Positions 46,967 to 58,865 of a stretch of DNA of 64,000 nt are shown here, one piece after another. Position 1 is the stretch's first letter. Each line of letters starts with the position of its first letter. The stretch comes from Voacanga thouarsii (Eukaryota > Streptophyta > Magnoliopsida > Gentianales > Apocynaceae), in the NCBI GenBank assembly GCA_026120185.1, contig JANUWF010002061.1:1178001-1242000 (forward strand), in the 5' to 3' direction. Position numbers and translations under genes: made by a program. The notes beneath the pieces are model-generated. The model was not told where the DNA came from and did no database searches. It saw nothing but the letters and a program-made list of their open reading frames with translations.

Positions 46967-48099
46967 GGTGCGGGTGGAGAACGAGGACGAGACGAGAACG
47001 AATAAGGATCTGGAGGTGTAACAAATGTGTCATCAGGCTGATCCTTGGCCTCCTCCTCGTCAAGCGATGGCACTGGTGGTGGTGGTAATCTCATCTTCTC
47101 TGAAATCATCGCCATCCATCCAGCATACATATCGTCTCACAGTGACATCTTGTCTCTTAGCCGGTCCACTCTCCTATCAAACTATCGCTACAGTCACTCC
47201 GTAACCTCTTGGACCCTCTCCTATACTCTATCCTCTACAATCTGATCAATATCCGAATGAGAGGAGGGTTGCGTGGCTGCCAGGAAACCCTGCTGGAGCT
47301 CCTGCCTAGCACGTACTGTCTTGGATCCTAGGCCATATACGCGACTTCTATTGTACCCACCTGATGCCTGGATGAATAGCGCTCGGTCGTCAGGCAAGGC
47401 AGGAGAAGTAGCACTGGTAGATCCACTAGAAGAAGCCTGAGACTAGCGCTCCTTGGCAGTCATCACGTGCTCCTAACATTATTTAAAAAGTATGAAATTT
47501 AATTAAATAAAATAAATAATAAGGAGAAAAATATTCTGAAAGTAAAAAAACTGTAATGTAGTTACCAATGTCTTGCCAGAACGCTCGCTGACGTACTGTC
47601 CCTGCCTGTCCCTATTCTAGAACATATGTAGCCTCTTAAACATCTCAATATGGCTAAAGCCATTGCCCATCTGTTATCGCTGCAATTACAATAACAACAT
47701 ATAAAAAAAAAAAGACTAAAAATGCATTAAAATAAATCAAGTATACAAAATGTCTTAATAACTGAAGGAAATTACCATACGGTCCTCATGGACTGTAAAG
47801 AAGATGGACTCGCCAGTATGCGTAATCGTGGACTAACTCCTGTTCCTCCTCGCAATGGCCGAGATCTGCTAGAACTCCTCTTACCCCAACACTCCCTCAT
47901 CACCTCCCAATGGCGAGGTTCGATCCAAGACGGGCACTGACTAGCAGGGATCGTCATTCGACCCTCGATAAGGTGTCCGAAAGGTGTGTCCTATACTTGT
48001 GCTCCCAGTTGGACCGGATCTTGGCACTATGATCCACGATCCAACGAAATAACTTTTGCAAAAAGCAAAATATATTTCAAATTGTTAGTATATATTAAA

Positions 48100-48102
<3 letters not shown>

Positions 48103-48138
<36 letters not shown>
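48103..48138. repeat. (AT)n microsatellite
   Basis: About 18 AT units in an intron-like part of the CACTA TNPA-like gene. Confidence 0.9.
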
Positions 48139-48143
<5 letters not shown>

Positions 48144-48466
48144 ACTAACTGATTATTTTTTAACGAATTATACAAAAATGTGTAACTTACCGCAAACTCC
48201 TCAAACCAGAGGTTCCTCATGTGGATCAGGACATCAGCCCAACACACGTAAGGACCATTGAAATATCGCTAGAATATCACTGTAATCTCCCACACACATC
48301 GATGGAAACCAGTAAATCTATTTTTTTTTTTTAATAAACATGAAAAAGAAATGAAAATTATATATATTAAAAGGAAATATGTTAAATGTTAAAAAAAATA
48401 ACTACATAATAAAAAAGTTGACATAGAAATTTATATATGTCTAGAATTATGCAAAACTATTGCACA

Positions 48467-48816
48467 ATGAAAATACACTCATGCTATGAAGCGAACGGAC
48501 TACTCACTGGCTAAAGGTAAGCCATTCCCTATTTGGGATTCATAATACAATAACCTATACATGATGAGATTCACATTCTCATCAATCGGTTAAGAACAAA
48601 CATTGATGTGTTAAGTAACTCGTGATTCATATATTACTGTGAAAGACCACCATTCACATGGATCACTTACTTAAACACAATGGGTCCTTTCCAAATAAAA
48701 AAAATCATGCACAAATAAAATGTAAATTCACAAACAAATTTTGAGAATAAATTCTTTTATTAATAAATAAGATAATTACATCAGATAATCTAGTTTAGAG
48801 GGCATATATTCCAATA
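48467..48816 (-). repeat. Truncated 3' LTR of the copia element
   Basis: Matches the first about 350 bp of the 5' LTR at 55955-56303, including GTGAAAGACCACCATTCACA then TGGATCACTTACTTAAACACAA. The inner end reads TATTGGAATATATGCCCTCT, where the 5' LTR has TGTTGG. Similarity stops near 48467. Confidence 0.88.
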
Positions 48817-48832
48817 ATCTCTCACTTGCATT

Positions 48833-51800
48833 CTAAGAGTAAGAAAGTCTGTAGGTGCCTACCCCTATGGCATCTAAGTGTCTCTTGAAGACTCTCTCAA
48901 CTAAAGGCTTGGTGAAGAGATCTGTTAGGTTGTTCTCTGAGGCTATCTGTTCCACCACGATTTTTCGTCTCTGAATGAAATCCCGGATTAGGTGGTACTT
49001 ACTCTGGATGTGCTTCCCCTTCTTGTGGTTCCTGGGTTCTTTAGATTGCGAGACTACTCCAAAGTTGTCACAATACACCACAATCGGTCTGTCCATGTGT
49101 GGCACAACTCCAAATTCTGAAAGGAACTTCCGGAGCTAAAATGCTTTCTTGGACTCTTCTGAAGTTTCCATATACTCAACTTCAATGGTTAAGTCAACAA
49201 TACAAGATTGCTTAATACTCCTCCATGAAAAGTTCCTCCAGATAAGGTGAAGACATATCTACTAGTGAATTTTCTCTCATCCTTATCTGTTTGGAAATCT
49301 GAGTCTGTGTATCCAGTAGGGACCAAGTTGTCAGTCCTGTAAAGCAACATATAATCTTTCGTACCATTGAGGTACTTAAGAATATGCTTTACAACATGTC
49401 AATGAACCTCCCCAAGGTTTGACTGATATCTGCTAACTAAGCCTATAGCAAAGCAGATATCTGGCCTAGTGCACAGCATGGCGTACATGAGACTTCCTAC
49501 AATCGAAGCGTAGGAAATCCTATTCATCCTGTCTTTCTCCTCTTGAGATTTAGGATAGTCCTTAGAACAAAAAGACAACCCATGTCTGTAAGAGATTATA
49601 ACTCCCTTGCATGAGTTCATACTAAACTTGATCAGCATCTTGTCAATGTATGTTGCTTCGGATAATCCTAATATTCTCTACTTCCTATTTCTAAGAAATT
49701 TAATCTCGAGAATATAACTGAGTTCTTCCAAGTCCTTCATACTAAATTGACTAGACAGCCAAACCTTAGTAGATGACAATGTCCCTACATCATTCCCAAT
49801 GAGTAGAATGTCATTCACATATAGGACAAGAAAAATCACATTTATGCCTTCCAATTTCTTGTACACGCATGATTCATCCTCGTTGTGAATGAAACCGTAA
49901 GACTTTACAGTCTCGTCAAAATGAATGTTCCATATTCTAGATACCTGCTTAAGTCCATAAATAAACTTTTTAAACTTGCAAACCATATGTTCCTGGCCTT
50001 TAGCAATAAAACCTTCCGGTTGGGACATATAGATGTCTTCGTTAAGATGGCCATTAAGAAATACCGTCTTAACATCCATTTGCCGTATCTCATAGTTGTA
50101 ATGACATGCAATGAGAAGGAGGATACGGATGGACTTAAGCATGGCTATCAGGGAAAAGGTTTCATCATAATCAATTCCATTTTTCTGAGTATACCTTTTC
50201 GCCACAAGCCTAACTTTAAAGGTTTCCACTTTCCCATCTGCTCATCTTTTCCTTTTGTATAACCACTTATACCCAATGAGTTTTATCCCTTCAGGTGAAG
50301 CCACAAGATCCCAAACATGATTGAAGTACATAGATTCAATCTCGACTTTCATTACTTCATGCCACAGATCTGCATCGGCATCAGCAATAGCTTCTTCGTA
50401 TATAGTGGGATCTTGTTTCTGATGGTCAGAGACCAACTCAAAAGCCTCTCATGTCCATCTTTCTGGAACTCTAGATATCCTCCCAATACGACAAAGCTCC
50501 ATTTGTACAGGTTCTTGATGTTGTACCTCTTCTTGTTCCATAATCGAGTCTGAAGAAGTTAATTTGAAAGATTACTTCTCCTTGAATTCCAACCTTGTTG
50601 AACTTTTAGTGGAAGTACTTTGATCATCCTCTAAGTATCTAGTATTGGTACTTATCAGTACTTTCTAATCCTTAGGATGATAAAAGTAACATTCTTTTGT
50701 CCCTTTTGGATACCCAATAAAGTAGCATAATTCTGATCTTAGTTCTAACTTGTCTCCATTGATCAGTACATAAATTGGACAATCTCATATCCTAAGATGA
50801 TTTAGACTTGACTTACGCCCAATCCACATCTCATAGGGTGTCATAGGTACTGACTTGGAAGGTACCAAGTTCAGAATGTATGTCGTTGTTTCTAAGGCAT
50901 ATCCCCAAAAAGAGACTGGAATAGTAGCATGAGACATCATGCTTCAGACATCATGAGACTCCATTCTGGTAGGGTGTACCTGGCGCAGAGAGTTAGGATA
51001 CTATTTCGTGATGTACTATGTAATCCTTAAACTCATCGAGTAGGTATTCTCCACCATGATCCGATCGCAGGGTTTTGATCAGGTTACCTATTCGACGCTC
51101 TACTTCAGCCTTAAACTCTTTGAACTTGTCAAATGAGTCAGACTTACATCTCATCAAGTAAACATAATCAAATCTTGTACCATCATCCATGAAAGTGATG
51201 AAGTACTCAAAGCCCCCTCTAACTTGAGTAGACAAAGGACCACACACATCAGTATGAACAAGACCCAATATCTCCTTGACTCTATCAACCTTTTAAGTAA
51301 ACGACTTTTTAGTCATTTTTTCTATAAGACAGGATTCACACTGAGGTCAACTTTCCAATCTTAATGAGCCTAAGGGCCCTTCATGGATTAACCTCTGAAT
51401 CCTGATTAAGTTAATATGGCCCAACCTTAGATGCAAAAAATATGAGTTATTGATATTGGTCTTTCTCTTCTTACTTAAATGTTCAGATTGAGCGTTATTT
51501 ATTTGATTGTTTGTAGAATTTAAAAAGAATAAATTTTCATACATATGCCCTATACATAAGACTTCTCCATTTCTACTGATAGTAATACCAGAATGGAAAG
51601 AAATAGAATATCTATGATTTATTAGTTTTGCAACTGAAATCAAATTCTGTCTAAAATTGGGTACATATAAAATATCCTTTAATACAACTATTTTATTACA
51701 ATAAAAAATAAAATCCAGCTCACTCACTGCAAGGGCCCATACTCGTGCTCTATTTTATACTTGTAGTCCATGCTCGCCCTTCTAGAGTCTTCTTATCTTG

Positions 51801-52735
51801 CTAAACCCCTACAAAGAATTACAGATATGATCAGTGGCACCAGAATCAACAATCCAAGTAGAAGTTGACCCAACTATTGAAATAGACTCTAGATAAAGAA
51901 CAATACCTGTAGGGTTTTTCTTGGCCTGAAGTTCTGAACACTCATTTTTCAATGTCCTTTCTGCCTGCATTTGAAGCATTTGCTTTTGGGTTTGTTGGAT
52001 TAGCTCTTGGGCTGGGCTTGTGCATTTCCTTTCTTCTTCTTGAACTTCCTGGGTTTGGGCCTAATTCTAGAAGAAAAAGTCATCGCAATCATAGTCTTGG
52101 ATTATGGTTTCATGACCTTGTCCGTTACCTGGAGTTCTTTCATCAACTCAATTAAAGTCATGTGCAATTTGTTCATGTTGTAGTTTAACTTGAACTGAGT
52201 AAAATAGCCCGACAGAGATACGAGAATCATGTCCACTTGGTTCTGGGGTCAATAACAGCCCCTAAAACTTTTACTTCCTTGAAAGTAGCAATCATTTTGA
52301 GCATATGCTCTCTAACTGATGCTCCCTCAGCCATCTTAGTGTTTATGATAGTCCTAAGAGCCTCATACCTTGCGGGCCGACTCTTATCGGCTCTTATCGT
52401 GGCTAATGATTGGCTAATATCGTATGCAGTGGCCATGTACTCATATTTTGACTGAAGCACATTCGACATGGAGGCCAACATGTAGCATCGAGCTATTTCG
52501 TTGACCTTCTTCTATACTTTTTCAACCTCACGCTCCTCCGTGGTGGAACCCTCCCCAATAACAGGGCAAGTTTCAAAGATGACATACTTATACTCCTCAA
52601 CAGTAAGTATTATGTTCAAATTTCTTTTTCAGTTCATATAATTTGGTCTCGTTAGCTTATTCTCATGGAGAATAACGGCCAAAAGATTAAAAGAACCTCC
52701 ACCAACTATTTCTGAAATATAAAAAATAAAAGAAA
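48833..52735 (-). pseudogene. Copia gag-pol polyprotein, multiply broken
   Basis: Gag (52735-52227): NLLAVILHENKLTRPNYMN, a premature TGA, then CYMLASMSNVLQSKYEYMA. The CCHC knuckle KCFKCRQKGH runs into TGA (about 51990-51960). Protease: WIVDSGATDHIC (about 51860-51830). GAG-pre-integrase: ILYVPNFRQNLISVAKLINH and HLRLGHINLIRIQRL (51727-51347). Integrase core: HTDVCGPL, FITFMDD, LRSDHGGEYL (51268-50993). RT: IGYKWLYKRKR, VRLVAKRYTQKNGIDYDETF, QMDVKTVFLNGHLNEDIYM, then LVLYVNDILLIGND in place of YVDD (50436-49678). RNase H: VVYCDNFGVVSQSKEPRNHK and DLFTKPLVERVFKRHLDAIG (49105-48833). Several stops and shifts separate the blocks, so the element cannot move by itself. Confidence 0.92.
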
Positions 52736-54405
52736 ATTCAATTTGTGAAAAAATAAAATAATTTGTGACTTTATCCTCATATTAAATCGGATAATAGTTA
52801 ACCCTATCACTATTATCTTTAATATGATTAATTTGGCTATTAGAAAAATTGACATAACTTCTTGGGAAGATTAATAGCTTTTTAAGCTAAGTGTATTAAT
52901 CACTACAAATTAATTTCTTTCTAGGTAATGATCTAGAAGATAACTTCATCGTGGGATGACCGTTTCTTCTCATTTCCTTTGGACATTCCCCACATTATAA
53001 CATTCAACGTGGGTTGGCCGATCATAGCACGTGTCCTGAGTTATTAATTACATCTATCCATTAGTTCTAGATTCTTGTGATATCCTCATCTTATATGGGT
53101 TCACTTCCAGGGTGACGCGAGGAGACCTACGATCTCTAATGAGGATCGTGATGGAAGCTGTGGGGCCATTGAAACCCCTCTCCCACTTAGTATTTTAAAA
53201 TAAGGATTTTTCTTAAAAAATATATTTTGAAAATTTCAATTAAATTTTCTTTTAACTCAAAATAAAATATCTAAACCCATAAAAATTTCTATATTAAGGT
53301 TTATACCCTTTGAGAAATTTTTCAATGGATTAATTTTATTTAAGTTAATAAACTTAATAATTTAAAAAAAATCCAATAAAATTTTCGAGAGATTTTGATC
53401 TATAGTTTTTGATAAAAACAATTTCTCTTGTTAAAATTCAATCAAAATGATTTTCTATTTTAATTCATAAAAACATTTAAATTCAATATATTTTCTATGT
53501 CAAGGATAAAATCTTTTGAGAAAATATCCAATAATTAATTTTTGTCCGAATTAAAATTAACCATTTGATTTAAGAAAAATATTTTTTCTTTGTCAAAAAT
53601 TCCCAAAGACTTTGGTCTTTGAGAAAACGCGCTTATAGGGTACAAAAAGAAATAAGTATGTTAGAAAACTGTAAATATTTTCATACTTTTCTATTTTTTT
53701 AACCTAAGTGTTCAAATAATAAAATTAAACACATTAATTAATTAATGGTCTTGTTTAAATCCTAAAATTTTATTTACTATTATTTTTCATACAAAATATT
53801 CAAAGAATATTAATTATTGCAATAAAAATAATTTCGCCTAGTATAGGATCAAAAATCAATTTTTTTTTTTAAATTTCGGTCGAGTCCATGCACTTGCAAC
53901 ACTGGATCACGGCCCATGGGCTGAATCAGGGCGAGTGCCCGCGCCCACCCTAGCCACAGTCAAAATTATTGACCGCGGCTGCAAAATTGCAATTTGAAGA
54001 AATGAACAGTGGCTTCCTCGTTGAAGCCATCAACGAGGAAGACTTCCTCGCGGCTTTCGAGCCGTGCATGGCTTGGAGCCACAAGCCACAGCTCCTCTCT
54101 CCAAATCTGGTCGGCTCGGCGGCTCGATTCATCTTTTCCAGAATGTATCTCTGCGTCCAAATTCTAATTTTTCTTCCATTTTCACTTAACAATCATTCAT
54201 ACAACCGCCTATACCCTTAAAAAATATTGGGTTTACACGATATCTATGAAAACAATCAAAATATATTATTCCTATACTTTCACTTGCAAAATTTACCGTG
54301 AAACTACCTATACTAGTAAAAACGAAAGATCACAGATTTTAACAAAAACAAATATTTTCTTATTTTAATTAAGCCTAACATGATTCCTATATTTGCCAAA
54401 TCATA
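52736..54405 (-). other. Untranslated leader of the copia element (about 1.67 kb)
   Basis: This lies between the primer-binding site and the start of gag. Most is AT-rich. The part next to the 5' LTR (53880-54190) is G+C-richer and contains a perfect hairpin at 54013-54041. No conserved protein is read on either strand, although frames of 64-83 codons are open. Confidence 0.6.
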
Positions 54406-54417
54406 GCTCTGATACCA
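54406..54417 (-). other. Primer-binding site of the copia element
   Basis: TGGTATCAGAGC on the minus strand, two bases after the LTR end (CCTTCA). It is complementary to the 3' part of plant initiator methionine tRNA, the usual copia primer. Confidence 0.92.
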
Positions 54418-54419
54418 AT

Positions 54420-56303
54420 TGAAGGTTTAAAATGGCAAAAATAATGAAAACGAAAGCATGTTTGGAAAACGAAAATTTTACCTCTGTGATGAAATAGCCC
54501 TCTTCGGACTGGTGTAAATATTTGTATAAAGATATTCGAGACTAGTGGCTCACGTTTTTGCAAACGTCTATTGCGTCACGAAGCTTTCGATCTTCCGAAA
54601 TGGTGCCCGTAGCACAACCGGTGAAGGTTTGAAGTTTGGATTTTGATCAACTTTTTTCAAAGTTGGAAATATGGGTTTGGCGTCTGTGAATGTAAAATGA
54701 ATTATGCAGAGTTGATTTCTTTCCTTGCTTCTATGAATTGAAAGCTAATTCAAAAATCCACAGACCTACGCTCCACTGCAATTCATATACACACCCCGAG
54801 AGAGAATAATTTCTCTGCGTGAAAATAAAAAGCACCCATACTTTCTGTTATCCTTCACACAGAACAATACGAGATTCATCCCGTATTGTCTTTTTTTAAA
54901 AAATTAATTAATCAATTAAATTAATAATTAATTAATTAAATATTTTTTATAAATTTTATTTTATCTTGGTCTTATTAATTGGGCCACATAAATTATTTAT
55001 TTTTGAATTTGAACACTCATAAATAATAAATCTCAATTATTTATTTTCTGAGCTTTATTAAACACACCAATAAATAATAGTAAGCCCAAATAGACCAAAT
55101 AAAATTTCATAGAGTTTATCTAGTTCTAGATTAATTTTCTAATTATTCAATTTGGACCTTGGACCCTAAATAATTAATTAATCATTTAAAATAGATAAAA
55201 TAAATACTCTCACTTGGATATTTTATTTTATTATAGTCCAATAATAAATTAGACTAATAAAATAAAAATCCATAAATATCAAGACCAATTTCTTTACTTA
55301 AATATTTCATGACTTAAGGGCCATTTCGGAGACTAAAAGACACATCGCTTTGGCTACTAAAATGACCAAAATATCCTTACTATATAAATAGCTAAATTTT
55401 ACATTTTAAATATTTTTTAATATCACCATAAGAAAATATTCACCCCAAAGACAATGCTGCGTTAGCAAAGCCTTCAACCTACAGGTGTAATGACTAAAAT
55501 ATCCCTCTACGCATCGCCGTGCAATTAGAGAGGAAGAGTGTACTAACACCTCTCTAATAGACATCTACTATCCTTAGACCTCTAGTCTAATGATCGACGA
55601 TTCCTGGAATGTTTTCACTTTTCAAGGGAGCTAATCTAAAGTAAACATCCAAGTCATATTCCCTAGAGCTCTGGATAATTAAATCATTTGAACAGTCATA
55701 AAAGGCGATATAGCGTAGAAGTTATCTTGTACAAGCTTGTCTTAACTAACTAGTTACATATACTCAACATATAAGTATATTGATTTTACGAAAGAACCTC
55801 AACTATAGTATATCAAAGTATATACTTCTAACTTCATTAGATTACCAACTCATACTTAAGTGATAGAATATTAGTCCACGCTGTAATAGTAACAGTTTAG
55901 ATTTCTTTTAAATAGTACTTTTAGAAACCACTATTACAAGTCATGTTCTACGTATTCGAAATAAGCTCATGCTATAAAGTGGGTGGACTATTCACTGACT
56001 AAAGGTGAGATATTCCCCATTTGAAATTCATAACACAATAACATATACATGATGAAATTCTCATTCTTATTAATCGGTTAAGAACAAACATTTATGTGTT
56101 AAGTAACCCGTGATCCATGCCTTACTGTGAAAGACCACCATTCACATGGATCACTTACTTAAACACAATAGGTCATTTCCAAACAAAAAAATCGTGCACA
56201 AATAAAATATAAATTTACAAACAAATTTTGAGAATAAATTCTTTTATTAATAAATTCGATAATTACATTAGATAATCTAATCTAGAGGGCATATATTCCA
56301 ACA
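54420..56303 (-). repeat. 5' LTR of the copia element (1,884 bp)
   Basis: On the minus strand it starts TGTTGGAATATATGCCCTCT and ends GCCATTTTAAACCTTCA, so TG...CA borders are present. The outer edge is confirmed by the matching truncated 3' LTR, and the inner edge by the primer-binding site. The solo LTR at 58866-60669 is a diverged relative in opposite orientation. Confidence 0.92.
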
Positions 56304-57235
56304 ATTAATAAAAAAGTTTATTAAACTTAAAACTAATTAATACTATTAATTACTTTATTAAAATAAAATCTTTTTAATATTATTAATTTAAATATTTATT
56401 AGCTAAAAACTATTTAATACTAATAATTAGTTTATTAAAATAAATAACTTTGAATTTATTAATAGAAAAGTTTAGTAAACTAAAAACTTTTTAATACCAT
56501 TAATTAGTTTATTATTAATAAAAATGTTTATTTATTATAAATAGAAATGTTTATTAAATAAAAACTTTTTAATATTATTAAGTAGTTTTTTACAACAAAA
56601 CCCTTGGAATATTATTAATAGAAAAGTTTATTAAACATAAAAATAATTAATACTATTAATTACTTTATTAAAATAAAATCTTTTTAATATTATTAATATA
56701 AAAATTTATTAGCTAAAAGCTATTTAATACTAATAATTAGTTTATTAAAATAAATAACTTTGAATTTATTAATAGAAAAGTTTAGTAAACTAAAAACTTT
56801 TTTAATACCATTAATTAGTTTATTATTAATAACAACTTTTATTTATTATTAATAGAAAGGTTTTTTAGATAAAATTTTTTAATATTATTAAGTAGTTTAT
56901 TACAACAAAAAATTTGAAATATTATTAATAGAAAAGTTTATTAAACTTAAAACTAATTAATACTATTAATTACTTTATTGAAATAAAATATTTTTAATAT
57001 TATTAATATAAAAATTTATTAGCTAAAAACTATTTAATACTAATAATTAGTTTATTAAAATAAATAACTTTGAATTTATTAATAGAAAAGTTTAGTAAAC
57101 TAAAAACTTCGTAATACAATTAATTTATTAGTTTATTATTAATATTATTAATAGAAAAGTTTATTATCTAAAAATATTTTAATATTATTAAGTACTTTAT
57201 TAAAAATTAAATTCAAGAAAAATGTTTTTCAGGTA
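56304..57235. repeat. Tandem array, three copies of a 307-bp AT-rich unit
   Basis: The segment AGAAAAGTTTATTAAACTTA followed by AAACTAATTAATACTATTAATTAC recurs with starts near 56304, 56612 and 56919. The units also share TTATTAGCTAAAAACTATTT and AATAACTTTGAATTTATTAA. Shorter ATTATTAATAGAAAAGTTTA words repeat inside each unit, so it is a higher-order repeat. The copia element ends exactly at the first base of the array. Confidence 0.88.
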
Positions 57236-57960
57236 CTAAGCCACCACAAAACACATCAAACACCTCCAACAATAATCCACAATATATAATTCATCTCCTT
57301 CAACAAATCCTACCAATCCAAACATCACTATAATTCTAACCATATCTATTTAATTCAAAGCATAACTACAATCCAAACAACACTAAAACTCAAAGTATAA
57401 CTATAATCCAACCAATCCATTAGAAACAAATCATGTAATTAATTTATATACATTATATAAACAATATACATTATATATACAATATTCATATAATTAAATT
57501 CCATGAATTTATAAACATTACAATGCCATATTAATTCACTGAAACAAACAATCTAAAAACATTAAGCGGAAATAATTCAATGAAACAAAAATTCTATAAT
57601 GCCATATACAATATATATAATAATAACAATCCGTATAATAATAATTCTGAAATCTAAAAAAAAAACTACTAAAACAAACATTAATTCACTGAAAATACGA
57701 AAATTAAACCATTTGAATAACACAATCAAATTGTAGATGCTATTGGAATGGAAAAAAAAAATTAAAAAACCTGTAATTCGGTAGAGTAGCGGCGGCGACT
57801 GGAACCGAGGAGGAGCAGTGTCGTCACGTGGGCAACGACCAGCTGCTGACAGCTAGGGCGGCGAGCAGCACAATAGCGGTGAGAATCGCCGGCGCAGAGA
57901 AGAAGAGAAGAAGAAAAGAGAAATGAAGAAGAAGGTCCCAATTCTAACTATATAATTAAT
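57236..57960 (-). other. Probable 5' leader and first-intron region of the CACTA TNPA-like gene
   Basis: 57775-57945 read on the minus strand is CT-rich (TCTTCTTCATTTCTCTTTTC...) and then G+C-rich (CGCCGGCGATTCTCACCGCT), like the leader exon next to the 5' end of plant CACTA elements. 57236-57770 is A/C-rich non-coding DNA. No start codon with a long frame is visible. Confidence 0.4.
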
Positions 57961-58440
57961 TTAGTGACGGTCACTATGCTGTTGCTACGCCCTCGCCAAT
58001 AGCGAGGGTATAGCGACGACAAGTAAACCCTAGCAACATTAAGCATCTGTCGCTAAACCCTCTCTGATTCAGAGAGTTTAGCGAGAATTTAGCGACATGA
58101 ATTATTAGCCGTCTCTTTGCTACAGCATTTTCACATTATTCCCTAAAAAATTTGCCTCCAACAATTTTGGGAAAAGTTTAAAAAACCGTCACTAATAGAC
58201 AGGGTTTAGCGATGATTTTTTAAACTTTTCCAAAAATTCTTAGAGACAAATTTTTGAGGGAATAATATGAAAATGCCGTAGCAAGGCCATCAAAAATTGC
58301 TACGGCTATTTGAAGACCGTAGCAATGCCGTCGCAAATTGCTACGGCGCAGCTACGGTGTTCATATTTTCCAAGAGGAATATGAAGCCGTAGCTAAGCTG
58401 TCGCTAATTGCTACGGCATTGTTACGACACATGCTCTTTT
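57960..58440. repeat. Right subterminal repeat array of the CACTA element, inner part
   Basis: Dense TTAGCGA, GCTACGGC, GTAGCAATGCCGTCGC and AGAGAGTTTAGCGA words in both orientations. It contains an inverted pair of about 60 bp (58130-58185 against 58215-58275: TTATTCCCTAAAAAATTTGC / reversed TTATTCCCTCAAAAATTTGT). It is separated from the outermost part by AT-rich DNA and the solo LTR. Confidence 0.85.
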
Positions 58441-58860
58441 TTTTAAATTGAAATTTATTTGACTGCCGAATATTTGTCTAATTATATTTTTAACAATATC
58501 CTTCAATTTTTTCCATTAAATGTGTATCTTAACATTTAATTGAGATATGTAATAACATATATAATAGTTAATATATTAAATTTAGTGATATAGTATATCA
58601 ATATATTGATATATTAGAACTTATAATTTTATGTGCATACATGTGTATAAGTAATACACATTGATATGTTATATATTAGTTATCAACACATTCAAATTTA
58701 TCTTCGTGTGTCTATTTCAATGCCTAGTTAAGATTTCCAATGTTGTAGTTATATAGTATTTGAATTTATTGACACATTATATTATACATATGCATATATG
58801 TATATTACCTATATGCTATACGCATATATATAGAATTTTTGTATTAGCGATTATATACAC
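58441..58860. other. AT-rich DNA inside the CACTA element
   Basis: No gene was found. It contains many ATATATGTATA-type words up to the solo LTR target site. Confidence 0.5.
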
Positions 58861-58865
58861 TAGAT

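Larger units (their letters stand above)
43716..48310 (-). pseudogene. TNPA-like (Transposase_24, Ptta/En/Spm) gene of the CACTA element, split by an hAT insertion
   Basis: The minus-strand exons read in order. About 48310-48191: FNGPYVCWADVL and HMRNLWFEEFA. 48052-47776: FRWIVDHSAKIRSNWEHKYR, MTIPASQCPSWIEPRHWEVM, and THTGESIFFTVHEDRM in another frame. 47679-47566: MGNGFSHIEMFKRLH and GQYVSERSGKTL. Last exon 47471-46967 plus 43752-43716, ending VGATAPVIS and TGA. These match the C-terminal half of plant Transposase_24 proteins, which bind subterminal repeats. Stops (for example TAG in VIF-stop-RYFNG) and frame changes show decay. The hAT element 43761-46966 sits in the last exon. The 5' exons are not visible and may have been lost where the copia element now lies. 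Confidence 0.75.
48467..56303 (-). mobile_element. Defective Ty1/copia retrotransposon, minus orientation, 3' LTR truncated
   Basis: Order on the minus strand: 5' LTR 56303-54420, primer-binding site 54417-54406, a long leader, gag, protease, integrase, RT and RNase H (about 52735-48833), a purine-rich tract next to 48817, and a 3' LTR remnant 48816 to about 48467. The domain order (integrase before RT) is diagnostic of copia. Only about 350 bp of the 3' LTR remain of an expected 1.88 kb, and the sequence beyond is CACTA gene DNA, so a deletion removed the rest. No intact target duplication remains. Confidence 0.9.

Noticed and set aside
53950..54220. Frames on both strands in the copia leader
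   Set aside because: No similarity to gag or other known proteins; the openness follows from the G+C-rich hairpin region.
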